Positions 16,622-25,779 of a DNA stretch of 38,716 nucleotides are shown piece after piece. The stretch lies in contig CAMNUC010000002.1 in the NCBI GenBank assembly GCA_946560015.1, positions 1 to 38,716 on the forward strand, in the 5' to 3' direction. Positions within the stretch are counted from its first letter, which is position 1. Each line of letters starts with the position of its first letter. Both the position numbers and the translations under genes were made by a program. A model generated the notes under the pieces. That model had not been told where the DNA came from. It made no database searches and worked only from the letters and a program-made list of their open reading frames with translations. The stretch comes from an uncultured Candidatus Saccharibacteria bacterium. GTDB lineage: Bacteria > Patescibacteriota > Saccharimonadia > Saccharimonadales > Saccharimonadaceae.

Positions 16622-17608
16622 CTAACTATCCCAGCCGAAGCCTTCACCAAAATGACCGTAGCGGGCGGTAGGTTCATAAATAGGGCGGAGCAAATCAAGA
16701 GTCTTGATAATACCACGTGGAGTCAGATCATATCCTTCAATAAGTTCTGGCTTACCATCAATTATGACGGTACGTTCTAATGGTTCAGCGTAACCAATAG
16801 CATAAGCAAGGCGGACGAAAACTTCTTGAGCCTGGCGTTTCTGCAAGTAGTCAACTGCAACGCGGCGAGCCATATAGGCAGCGGAACGATCGACTTTGGA
16901 TGGGTCTTTGCCGGAGAAGGCGCCACCGCCAATAGGAATGCGGGGGCCGTAGTTGTCAACGATTAGTTTGCGGCCAGTAAGGCCAGTGTCAGCATCAAAT
17001 CCGCCTTGATTCCAGTCGCCAGCGGGGTTGAGATGTAGCTCAGGGTTCCCTGGGAGACTTTCCTGCTCGATAAAGGCGTGGACGAGTTCATTGAGCTCTT
17101 TTTGAGAAGTGTTTTGGAAGCTAGCGACAATAGAATTGAGCGTCCAATTGCTACCATCGCATTCTAAAGTGACTTGGGTTTTGCCATCGTATGGATGTTT
17201 GGTAAAAATGAATTGGTTGAGACGACGAGATAGTATGACTTCGCGCGGGAGCATCTCAGGAGTTTCTGAGCAAGCATAGCCAATCATAATTCCCTGGTCG
17301 CCAGCACCACCAATATCAACGCCTTGGGCGATTTCTGGACTTTGTTCTACGACATTAACAGTAATTTTGATATCGTCGCCAGCGATGTGTTTTACGATAT
17401 CTTTGATGTCGATGTCCCTGGCTTGGGAAGTAACCTCTCCAACAACGAAGATTTGATTATGTCCACCACAGGCTTCCATAGCGACGCGTGAATTGGGGTC
17501 TTGTTCTAGATAGGCGTCTAGGATTGCATCAGAAATCTGATCACAAAGCTTATCGGGATGTTTTGGTGACACGCTTTCAGCGGTACGATAGGTTGTAATA
17601 TTCTTCAT
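16622..17608 (-). CDS. metK: S-adenosylmethionine synthetase
   Basis: TAESVSPKHPDKLCDQISDAILD, GAGDQGIMIGYA, GGGAFSGKDPSKVDRSAAYMAR. Confidence 0.95.
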   Translation of the reverse strand: MKNITTYRTAESVSPKHPDKLCDQISDAILDAYLEQDPNSRVAMEACGGHNQIFVVGEVTSQARDIDIKDIVKHIAGDDIKITVNVVEQSPEIAQGVDIGGAGDQGIMIGYACSETPEMLPREVILSRRLNQFIFTKHPYDGKTQVTLECDGSNWTLNSIVASFQNTSQKELNELVHAFIEQESLPGNPELHLNPAGDWNQGGFDADTGLTGRKLIVDNYGPRIPIGGGAFSGKDPSKVDRSAAYMARRVAVDYLQKRQAQEVFVRLAYAIGYAEPLERTVIIDGKPELIEGYDLTPRGIIKTLDLLRPIYEPTARYGHFGEGFGWDS

Positions 17609-17655
17609 GCTTTCATTATACCATAAGCGGTGGTACGGTGTGATATAATGAAGCT

Positions 17656-18873
17656 ATGAAGATAGCGATTTTTACCGACCTTTATGCGCCGTGGGCGGAT
17701 GGTGGTGTGGTAGCGTCGATAAAAACGCAGAAGCAGAGCTTGGAAGGGCTCGGGCATGAGGTGGTGGTGTTTTGCCCTGGGTTTGAGGCGCGAGAGCGAA
17801 ATGTGATTACGGTGCCGAGCCATAAGAAGTTGCGGATAAACGGGGCAGTAGTAGCAAAGCGTCCGAGTATAGTAGAAGAATATATTTTATCGGAGATGCC
17901 GGATTTTGCGAGTTTTGATTTGGTGCATGTGCAATATGAAGCAAGCTGTAGCATTGCAGGAGTGAGACTAGCGAGGAAGTTTAATTTGCCATTAGTACAG
18001 ACGATGCATGGGCGTGAAGATATGGCGATCGCGGTGAATATTCCTCATCCGTTTAAGTTTTTGACGGCTTGGGCGCTGAATTTTGCGCATGGGCGGTGTT
18101 TGAAGCATAGTATTAAAGTAAGGCGTGATAGATTTCAGGCACTAACTTTCACACGAGCAAAAATGTGGACATTAATGGTGAATCAGGCGGAATATGCAGA
18201 TATCGTGACTACGCCGTCACGGCATTTTGCACGTAAATTGGAACATTATGGCGTAACAAAGCCAGTGGTAGCCGTATCGAATGGAGTGCCTGATGAGTTG
18301 ATAGAAACAGAAGTTCAGCCACGTAGTCTGGAGGATGGTGCGGTGCTCAAGATGTTATGGAATTCGCGTACATCAAAAGAAAAACGGATTTTGCCTTTTT
18401 TGCAGGCTGTGGCTATGTTGAATCGCCCTTATATATTATATGTATACGGAAATGGTAATCAACTTAAAAAGGCGAAAAGGTTTGCGCAAAAACATAACTT
18501 AAAAGTAAGATTTTATGGCGCGGTGAAGCGAGAACGAATTTTGGAAAAAATGCGCTCAACGCATCTGGCGATAATGGCATCTTATAATTTTGATACACAA
18601 GGCATGACGCTATTAGAAGCGGAGGCGATGGGATTGCCAGTATTCTTTTGCGATCCGGCGATGGTGGAGATTGTACCAAAGGAAAGTTTTGTATTAGCTG
18701 ATGGACCAGAAGCGGCGGCGATGCAGATAGCGTTAGATAATATCCAAGCAGCGCAGATTGAAAAAATGAGCAAGAAGATGTTGGCGAGTCGTAAGGAAGT
18801 GACGCAAGCAGTACAGGACAAAAAAATGCTTGCAGCATATGAAGCAGCATTAGAAGTACATCGGCAAAAGTAA
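17656..18873 (+). CDS. GT4-like glycosyltransferase
   Basis: MKIAIFTDLYAPWADGGVVASIKTQKQSLEGLGHEVVVFCP; C-terminal EAEAMGLPVFFCDP. Confidence 0.85.
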   Translation: MKIAIFTDLYAPWADGGVVASIKTQKQSLEGLGHEVVVFCPGFEARERNVITVPSHKKLRINGAVVAKRPSIVEEYILSEMPDFASFDLVHVQYEASCSIAGVRLARKFNLPLVQTMHGREDMAIAVNIPHPFKFLTAWALNFAHGRCLKHSIKVRRDRFQALTFTRAKMWTLMVNQAEYADIVTTPSRHFARKLEHYGVTKPVVAVSNGVPDELIETEVQPRSLEDGAVLKMLWNSRTSKEKRILPFLQAVAMLNRPYILYVYGNGNQLKKAKRFAQKHNLKVRFYGAVKRERILEKMRSTHLAIMASYNFDTQGMTLLEAEAMGLPVFFCDPAMVEIVPKESFVLADGPEAAAMQIALDNIQAAQIEKMSKKMLASRKEVTQAVQDKKMLAAYEAALEVHRQK

Positions 18874-18913
18874 AGTGGCTGCCTTTTATGGCCGCCACTA
18901 CGGGGTGGAATGA

Positions 18914-19495
18914 TTATGGATTTAGCGCGCGGTCGAGTTTGTAGATGAACAAACCTAGACCAATAGAGATGCCGGTACCAATAGCAGCGAGTTTAGAAAT
19001 CGTGGACCAGTTAGTGGCAAAGATAAGCAGTAAGATGCCACCCGCAATGCCACCGAAAACGTAAATCCAACGACGTACCAAGATAAGGCATGTAGTGAGT
19101 TTGACGCCAAGGGTATCCTCGCCAACATAAATCAGTATGAGCTCAACAGAGCTGCAGATAACGATGATAGTGGTGCCGAGGTAGACGGCGTAGCAGGCGA
19201 TGTCGGGGTTGCTGGTGCCAAAAAATAAGTAGACCATACAGGTGATAGCGAGGAAAATGTCAGAAAGGTGTTCGATGGTCTTGACGTGTACACGCCACCA
19301 GCGGACTTTGCCGTCATTGGGATAGGACCAGCGACGGGCGCAGGGTCCGTCAAAGGCGTCGCAGAGCTCGCCGAGGACGAACGCCCAAATAGCGTACTCG
19401 GCAGGCATTTTGGTAAAAGTCATTCCCAGTAATATGAATCCGGCGATGACTTCGCACAGAGTCAATGCGTCAGCTAAGTAGTAGAGTCTTTTCAT
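18914..19495 (-). CDS. CDP-alcohol phosphatidyltransferase family protein
   Basis: DAFDGPCARRW...EHLSDIF CDP-alcohol motif variant; several TM segments; RBS gaggagggg. Confidence 0.75.
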   Translation of the reverse strand: MKRLYYLADALTLCEVIAGFILLGMTFTKMPAEYAIWAFVLGELCDAFDGPCARRWSYPNDGKVRWWRVHVKTIEHLSDIFLAITCMVYLFFGTSNPDIACYAVYLGTTIIVICSSVELILIYVGEDTLGVKLTTCLILVRRWIYVFGGIAGGILLLIFATNWSTISKLAAIGTGISIGLGLFIYKLDRALNP

Positions 19496-19652
19496 GTGAT
19501 CCCCTCCTCAAATTTTAATGCCCTAAGTAGCTGAATATTTACATTATACCACACTTTGTATAAAAAGTAAAGAGTAAAATTGAATTTGGTAGGTAAAACA
19601 TGAAAATGAGGAGGAGAAAATGGAAAAGCTTAAGGATATTTTAAGCTTAAGC

Positions 19653-20462
19653 CTATTCAAAGAAAATGGCGGCCGTGGTGGCTTCGAGGGGCTTGCGGGG
19701 GTTGAAAAGATTGAGCGCAGAGATTTTACTGGCGAGTTGCCCAGACCAGAGGGAAAGTGGCGTATAGTTTGTATCGTTGATGTGGGTGGTGATAATGTTC
19801 CCGCCATTTGCTGTGATGATGTTGTCTTGGTGAAAAGTGAGTAAAGTAAGGTTGTAGGTGAGGGTAAACTTGTGCAGAGTTTCGATAGTGGGGATAAGGG
19901 GCTGAGAGAGCATGATCATGCGGGGATAGTAGAGGGCGCGGAAGATCTTCTGGAGCTGCGACATAGAGCAGATTAGGAATAAGTTGGGCTTGGTGATGAT
20001 CTGCCCGAAGGTAGGAGCAAGCAAATCGATGGCGTCGCGCGTAATGATAACGGGTCGATCGGTGGGGCGTATAGCATCACTGATGGCGATGGCGGTTTCT
20101 GCATTATGGGAAAGATCGCCAATGAGAAGATTAAAATCGGTTTGATCAAAAATTTTAGTGAGTTCGAAGGATTTGGCAAAGGAGCCACTGTTGGTAGAGG
20201 GAGTAAAGGTCAGTGTGTCAAGTACGGGAAGTTTGCTGCGGAGAGCGTCGGGTAGTATAGTATTAACTTGCTTAAGTGGAAAATGTTGATTAAGGTATTC
20301 TGCAGTCCGAATGACTGTGGAGAAGTTCTGGAGGTTGCCGCCGATGACATTAACGCGTCCAGTTTTTTGCTCGGGGATATTCCAAATTAGGTCGGTAAAG
20401 AGTGGTTTAGTTTGTTTTTGCCAGTAGTCGAAGCTACGATTAATCGTTGCAAAACCTTGCAT
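19653..20462 (-). CDS. Conserved protein, possibly a divergent NAD(P)HX dehydratase/ribokinase-like fold
   Basis: VNVIGGNLQNFSTVIRTAEYL, GDLSHNAETAIAISDAI; weak family resemblance only. Confidence 0.45.
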   Translation of the reverse strand: MQGFATINRSFDYWQKQTKPLFTDLIWNIPEQKTGRVNVIGGNLQNFSTVIRTAEYLNQHFPLKQVNTILPDALRSKLPVLDTLTFTPSTNSGSFAKSFELTKIFDQTDFNLLIGDLSHNAETAIAISDAIRPTDRPVIITRDAIDLLAPTFGQIITKPNLFLICSMSQLQKIFRALYYPRMIMLSQPLIPTIETLHKFTLTYNLTLLTFHQDNIITANGGNIITTHINDTNYTPLSLWSGQLASKISALNLFNPRKPLEATTAAIFFE

Positions 20463-20464
20463 TG

Positions 20465-21262
20465 CTAGAACTCCAGTTCGATTGATACAGGACAGTGATC
20501 GGAGCCAAGGATATGTTCGTGAATCTCGGCGGACTTAAGATGAGATAATAAGGATTGAGAAATGAAAAAGTAGTCAATGCGCCATCCGACGTTATTTTCG
20601 CGGGAGTGCCCCCAATGCGACCACCAAGTATAGCGTCGCTCTTGAGGATGGAGGGTGCGGAATGTATCGATGAAACCGGCACTGAGCAAGTTGGTAATTC
20701 CCTGGCGTTCTTCGCTAGTGAAACCGGCGTTATGGGTATTTTGTTTGGGGCGAGCGAGATCAATCTCGGTATGAGCAGCATTAAAGTCACCACAGATAAT
20801 GATGGGCTTGGTTTGCTCAAGAAGTTGGAGTTGCTGCAAGATGGCTGGATCCCAAATTTGTTTACGGAGTTGAAGACGAGAGAGATCCGGTTTGCTATTG
20901 GGCGTGTAGACATTGACGAGATAAAAGTGCTCATATTCGGCGATTTGGAGGCGGCCTTCGGTGAGAGGACAGCCGTATTTATCATTTTGCCAGTTGTAAT
21001 GCTGGATAAGCTTGGGGTCGAATTCGGTGCAACAATTGATGGCGGGAATTTTGCTAAAAATAGCGGTGCCAGAATAACCAGCGCGTTCGGCGCTATTCCA
21101 GTATTCGGTATAATTAGGGAGATCAATTTCGACTTGGTCGGCTTTAGCCTTAGTCTCTTGCAAGCAAAGAATATCTGGATTTTTGGTATTCATAAAATCG
21201 AGAAAAGTGCCTTTTTTGAGGCCAGCACGGAGACCATTAACGTTCCAGGAGAAGATACGCAT
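20465..21262 (-). CDS. xth: Exodeoxyribonuclease III
   Basis: MRIFSWNVNGLRAGLKKG, DILCLQETKA, IICGDFNAAHTEIDLARPK, WRIDYFFIS, LGSDHCPVSIEL. Confidence 0.95.
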   Translation of the reverse strand: MRIFSWNVNGLRAGLKKGTFLDFMNTKNPDILCLQETKAKADQVEIDLPNYTEYWNSAERAGYSGTAIFSKIPAINCCTEFDPKLIQHYNWQNDKYGCPLTEGRLQIAEYEHFYLVNVYTPNSKPDLSRLQLRKQIWDPAILQQLQLLEQTKPIIICGDFNAAHTEIDLARPKQNTHNAGFTSEERQGITNLLSAGFIDTFRTLHPQERRYTWWSHWGHSRENNVGWRIDYFFISQSLLSHLKSAEIHEHILGSDHCPVSIELEF

Positions 21263-21675
21263 TAGTACTTCCCGCGATTGAGATCGCGTTGTTTGATGGT
21301 TTCGCGTTTGTCGTATTTTTTCTTGCTTTTGCCGGTGGCAATAACGAGCTTAATATAACGGCTGCTACCAAGGAGCTTGACCGGAACGAGTTGTAGACCG
21401 GCTTGGCGAGCGCGTTCAAGCTGAGCGAGCTGTTTCTTAGTGATGAGGAGTTTGACATTGCGCGCGGTGTCGACACCAAGAGTGAGATTGTTGAGCCAGA
21501 GTTCTCGGCTCCTAATAGTGACGAAAGAGCCTTTGAACTGAACATGATGATCGCGAATGAGACGAACTTCTGGACCAGAAAGCACCATGCCACAAGTCAA
21601 CTCTTCGTCGAGCGCGTAGTCGAAATGGGCACGACGATTGACGGTGACAGAATTAGAGACTTTCTTTTTCTTCAT
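21262..21675 (-). CDS. smpB: SsrA-binding protein SmpB
   Basis: NRRAHFDYALDEELTCGMVLSGPEVRLIRDHHVQFKGSFV, SKKKYDKRETIKQRD. Confidence 0.95.
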   Translation of the reverse strand: MKKKKVSNSVTVNRRAHFDYALDEELTCGMVLSGPEVRLIRDHHVQFKGSFVTIRSRELWLNNLTLGVDTARNVKLLITKKQLAQLERARQAGLQLVPVKLLGSSRYIKLVIATGKSKKKYDKRETIKQRDLNRGKY

Positions 21676-21758
21676 ATTTATAATTATAACACAATAGCTA
21701 TCAGAGTGGGTATGGCGTGATGCTGAAAAACGACATATGTGGTATAATAATGGTTAAG

Positions 21759-23051
21759 ATGCGTATTGCAATTACTTCGGATTTGTATTATCCAATGTCG
21801 AATGGTGTGGCAGTGTTTGCACATAATTTAGCGAAGGGTTTAGCTCGCCAAGGGCACGAGGTGATGGTAATTTGCCCAAGCTTTAAGGGTAAAAAACACC
21901 GTACACGGCAAGATGGAGTAACTACTGTCTATATGCGGTCAATCAGGTTCCCATTTTATCCAGATCAGATCAACAAAGTACCAACTGGTAAAGAGATATT
22001 GGGCGTGTCGTTGCCGCGTTTGGCCTATCGCCATGGACTGTGGATTACAGTAGATCCATATCCAGAACTTAAGAAAGCCCTAAACAAGTTTCATCCAGAT
22101 GTGATTCATAATCAGACAGCAGAAATGATTGCAATTGCGGCGCGACGTTATGCAAAGAAGTATGATATACCGATGGTCAGTACCGGACATGCTTATCCGG
22201 ATAATTTAACAAGTCAGGTAAAATTACTGAGGCCTTTTAAACGACCGCTGGATGCGGTGTTGCGTACTTATATGGCGAGTTTTTTGAAGCATTCGGAATA
22301 CGCAACAATGCCGACCGAAATGGCGATTGATGACTTAGTACCAAAGAATCGCCGAAGATTTGACGTGACAGTAGAACCGCTATCAAATGGAGTGGATCTT
22401 GCGAAGTTTACGCCAGGCAAGCCGAATTTGAAAGTCCTGCGGAAGTTCCATTTAGATCCAAAGACGCCACGAGTATTATATGTGGGGCGGGTGGATCCAG
22501 AGAAAAGTTTGAGCAATGTGGTGACGGCATTCGCGGGAGTGCTTGAGTCGGTGCCAGAAGCGGAGCTAGTGATTGTGGGGGATGGGACGGATCGGCGGCA
22601 TTTGCTGGATTTAGCGGAGTCGTTAGGAATTGAAAAGAATGTGAAGTTCCCTGGTAGAATTATGCCGCCAGATGTAATTGACATCTATAGGTCGGCGACG
22701 GTATTTGCGACGGCGAGCGAAACGGAGACGCAAGGTATAGTGTTGATTGAAGCAGCGGCGACCGGCTTACCTCTGGTAGCAGTAGATGCAGGGGCGGTGC
22801 GTGAGCTTTGTCAAAATAAGAAGAACGGGATACTATGTGAGTCGCGCGATACAGAACAAATGGCGAAGGCGCTGGTGAAGATTCTCCAGAATGAAGATTT
22901 GCAGCAAAAATATGGTGAAAAGAGCTTAGAGATTGCTCAAAAACACGATTTAAATCATACATTGAAGCGTTTTGCAGAGATCTATGAGGAAGCGATTACC
23001 TTGAAGGGCAAAAAGGTGAGCAAGAAGAAGGGGTTTTGGGGGCGGGGGTAA
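21759..23051 (+). CDS. GT4 family glycosyltransferase (start 21750 or 21759)
   Basis: MRIAITSDLYYPMSNGVAVFAHNLAKGLARQGHEVMVICPSF; VLYVGRVDPEKSLSNVV; EAAATGLPLVAVDAGAVRELC. Confidence 0.92.
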   Translation: MRIAITSDLYYPMSNGVAVFAHNLAKGLARQGHEVMVICPSFKGKKHRTRQDGVTTVYMRSIRFPFYPDQINKVPTGKEILGVSLPRLAYRHGLWITVDPYPELKKALNKFHPDVIHNQTAEMIAIAARRYAKKYDIPMVSTGHAYPDNLTSQVKLLRPFKRPLDAVLRTYMASFLKHSEYATMPTEMAIDDLVPKNRRRFDVTVEPLSNGVDLAKFTPGKPNLKVLRKFHLDPKTPRVLYVGRVDPEKSLSNVVTAFAGVLESVPEAELVIVGDGTDRRHLLDLAESLGIEKNVKFPGRIMPPDVIDIYRSATVFATASETETQGIVLIEAAATGLPLVAVDAGAVRELCQNKKNGILCESRDTEQMAKALVKILQNEDLQQKYGEKSLEIAQKHDLNHTLKRFAEIYEEAITLKGKKVSKKKGFWGRG

Positions 23052-23137
23052 AGTATTGACTTCTTGCGGTAAGTGTGCTATAATGAGAAGATAGGGCCTA
23101 AAACTCTAATAGCACCTTGAAAAGGAGATGGTAAGAG

Positions 23138-23458
23138 TTGGAACTGGTAAAAGAAATTGTCGTGCATTGGCGACGAGATCGGCAATACCGAGAGACATTC
23201 ATGGAAAGTGTAGACGGACATATCGGTGGAGTGAAGCAGGACTCAGTAAACTGGTCTTTGATGGTAAGGTGCATCGTTTTCGGGTGTACGTTTTTCTGGG
23301 ACACGCTTGGTGGCCTGCTGGGCGGGAGTACCGGTGCTGCTTTGGTTAGCGGGTTGTTTTGTAGTCTGACGCTGTTTGGCTTCTCGTCGAAACTGAAGCT
23401 GCCGCAGATGCTTAAGACCGCCCATGAGGACGCTTTGAAAAATTCAAAGGTCAAATAA
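23138..23458 (+). CDS. Small membrane protein of unknown function (TTG start)
   Basis: Near-consensus promoter TTGACT-17-TATAAT upstream, AAAAGGAG RBS, two hydrophobic segments, terminator downstream. Confidence 0.55.
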   Translation: MELVKEIVVHWRRDRQYRETFMESVDGHIGGVKQDSVNWSLMVRCIVFGCTFFWDTLGGLLGGSTGAALVSGLFCSLTLFGFSSKLKLPQMLKTAHEDALKNSKVK

Positions 23459-23526
23459 CAAGCGATATTTAGGTGTACACTGTATAATTTTTTGGTTCTC
23501 TCATGTGCTATCTTCGTCTTTAGCAA

Positions 23527-23546
23527 AACCGCCCTTTGGGGCGGTT
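23527..23546. terminator. Bidirectional terminator between convergent genes
   Basis: AACCGCCC-TTTG-GGGCGGTT followed by ATTTTAT. Confidence 0.8.
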
Positions 23547-24279
23547 ATTTTATAAAATCTATGATGGCATTGGCGGTCTCGCGGGGCTGCTCATAGTTAT
23601 GAAGATGGCCAGTGTTTGGTAGGAAGTCTAGCTTGGCATTTAGCTGCTGGGCAGCGGCTCTAGTTTGGGCTTGGCTAATCAAACGATCATTGGCACCAGC
23701 AAGAAGAAGAACGCTCTTTGGAATATGAAAATCGGTAATGGCATAGCTGGTAGAAAACTTGGCGGCCTGTATAACTTCGGATTTGACAGGGGGCTGGTCG
23801 TTACTGCAATCATGAGTAACTTCTAAAACATGTTTAAGCAAGGCCTTATCATGAGGCGTAAAAAGGAATTTGGTGGTGATGTAGTCAACGGCGGCTTTGG
23901 GGGTGAGAGCCGAGAGGGGTGCTATCATTCGAAAAGGCACAGCGGTGCGTTTAGAGATAGGCGACATAAGGATGGCTTTTTGATGGAAGAGCTCTGGATA
24001 ATACTTGAGAGTGGCGGCGACGACCAGAGAACCCATAGAATGCCCGATGAGGATTGGTCGGTTGAGGTCTTGCTGTTTGACGAAATCCGCTAGGTATCGG
24101 GCATAAGAGTCAGGTGTGTACGAGGGTAGTTTTTGAGCACCGGCGAAAGGCGGTATGGGAGGTATCAAAACTTGGTACCCAGCTTGCTCAAGAATTTGGG
24201 CGATCTCTTGGAGCCCGATAGGTGAGCCACGAAAACCATGCACGAGGATAAGCGCAGGTTTTTTGGTAGGGTTAGCCAT
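23545..24279 (-). CDS. Alpha/beta hydrolase
   Basis: LILVHGFRGSPIGL, ILIGHSMGSLV (GxSxG), LLLAGANDRLIS, NTGHLHNYEQP. Confidence 0.88.
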   Translation of the reverse strand: MANPTKKPALILVHGFRGSPIGLQEIAQILEQAGYQVLIPPIPPFAGAQKLPSYTPDSYARYLADFVKQQDLNRPILIGHSMGSLVVAATLKYYPELFHQKAILMSPISKRTAVPFRMIAPLSALTPKAAVDYITTKFLFTPHDKALLKHVLEVTHDCSNDQPPVKSEVIQAAKFSTSYAITDFHIPKSVLLLAGANDRLISQAQTRAAAQQLNAKLDFLPNTGHLHNYEQPRETANAIIDFIK

Positions 24280-24290
24280 GAAGGGCTGCC

Positions 24291-24518
24291 CTAGTTAGCA
24301 TCTGTTGTGTTTGACGCGTTGGTTTTGTCGAGAGCCTTTTTGATGGCGGGACGGTCGAAGCCAACTATGCGTTCGCCATTAATTTCAGTAACTGGCACAG
24401 CAGTGATATCAGACATAGTGCTGGCGTCAATTTCTTGATATTCAATGCTTTGTTGTTCGAGCCACTCCATAAGGGCGTGGCAGTAGATGCAAGTAGGTGT
24501 AGTGTAAACTTTAATCAT
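24291..24518 (-). CDS. Glutaredoxin-like protein
   Basis: MIKVYTTPTCIYCHALMEWLEQQSIEYQEID...AVPVTEINGERIVGFDR. Confidence 0.9.
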   Translation of the reverse strand: MIKVYTTPTCIYCHALMEWLEQQSIEYQEIDASTMSDITAVPVTEINGERIVGFDRPAIKKALDKTNASNTTDAN

Positions 24519-24549
24519 GTTTTAATTATAGCACGTATTATTGCTTGAA

Positions 24550-25737
24550 TTATTGTTTTTTGGCGGCATCAAGCTGGGGATCGCGGCTATGATTTATATC
24601 ATCGAAAGTACGCTCGACTTCTATGTCTGGAGTGATTCCTTCGCCGTTGATGCTGGTACCTTTGGGTGTATACCAGCGGGCTGTAGTAACTTTAAGAAGG
24701 CCGCCGTTTGATAGATCAAGAAGAGTTTGGACTACACCCTTGCCGTAAGTCTGTTCGCCGAGGATGGTGGCTTTGTCATAATCTTTGAGTGCGCCAGCGA
24801 CAATTTCTGAGGCAGAGGCCGTACCGCCATTAACTAAGACGATAGTCTTTATATTAGTAAGTTTGGCTTGATTACGATTAGCTTTGGTAGTTTGTTCTTG
24901 ATCGTTTTTGCCTTTTTGGACGAGAACGGTGTCGCCATCAATCCAGAGAGAGAGGAGGTCTTTGGCTGCATTGACATAGCCTCCGCCATTATTGCGTAGG
25001 TCGAGAATAACCTTATTAATACCACGTTTTTCAAATTCATCTTTAACGATTTTTTGGACGAGCGTGCCAGTGTCGTCGTCAAAACGTGTGACGGTGAGGA
25101 TAGCAGTTTTGCCATCATATTCGGCATAGGCGGAAACATTATTGATGGCTTCACGGATAAGATCAAAGCTCTTTTCTTCACCATCGCGAACCACGGTGAG
25201 TTTAACCTTGGAGCCTTTCTCGCCTTGTAATTTAGAGGCGATATAGTCGGAAGTCTTATCGTAGACCAGCTCATCGTTTACTTTGTAGATAATATCGCCA
25301 GCTTTGACACCAGCTTTCTCAGCGGGGTTGCCGGGGAGCGTACGTAAGATGCGTACGTAACCATCGCGTAAAGCCATTTCTACGCCTATGCCGGTGCCAG
25401 CTTCACCATGTAATGCGGCTTCGTAATCTTTGGCTTCATCACGGTTCATGTAAGCAGTGTAGACGTCACCAGCGGCGCTAACCAAACCAGATTTAGCACC
25501 ATCAAGGAGCTGATCTTTGTCTAATTCCCCATCATAGTATCTAGATAAGACGGAATAAACTTCATCAAGCTCATGCCAATCATTCTTTTCTGTGGTCTGA
25601 AAGCCCAGGTAAGGCAAGAAATTGGAGGCGAAAGTACTCCAGTTTAGTCCCGCAAAAACACCAATCGCTAAAGTTGCTACTGCACTAATAATAGCGCCGC
25701 CGAGGCTAACTTTACGCTCTTCCCATTTTTCTGTCAT
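24550..25737 (-). CDS. S41 family C-terminal processing protease with PDZ domain
   Basis: PDZ GVKAGDIIYKVND, LDLRNNGGGYVNAAKDL, GGTASASEIVAGALKDYDKATILGEQTYGKGVVQ. Confidence 0.93.
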   Translation of the reverse strand: MTEKWEERKVSLGGAIISAVATLAIGVFAGLNWSTFASNFLPYLGFQTTEKNDWHELDEVYSVLSRYYDGELDKDQLLDGAKSGLVSAAGDVYTAYMNRDEAKDYEAALHGEAGTGIGVEMALRDGYVRILRTLPGNPAEKAGVKAGDIIYKVNDELVYDKTSDYIASKLQGEKGSKVKLTVVRDGEEKSFDLIREAINNVSAYAEYDGKTAILTVTRFDDDTGTLVQKIVKDEFEKRGINKVILDLRNNGGGYVNAAKDLLSLWIDGDTVLVQKGKNDQEQTTKANRNQAKLTNIKTIVLVNGGTASASEIVAGALKDYDKATILGEQTYGKGVVQTLLDLSNGGLLKVTTARWYTPKGTSINGEGITPDIEVERTFDDINHSRDPQLDAAKKQ

Positions 25738-25779
25738 GTTAATATTTTAACATGGTTTGTTAATAATAGGTTAAAAACT

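Noticed and set aside
20440-21265. 228-aa and 236-aa ORFs overlapping xth
   Set aside because: Shadow frames of a confident exonuclease III gene.
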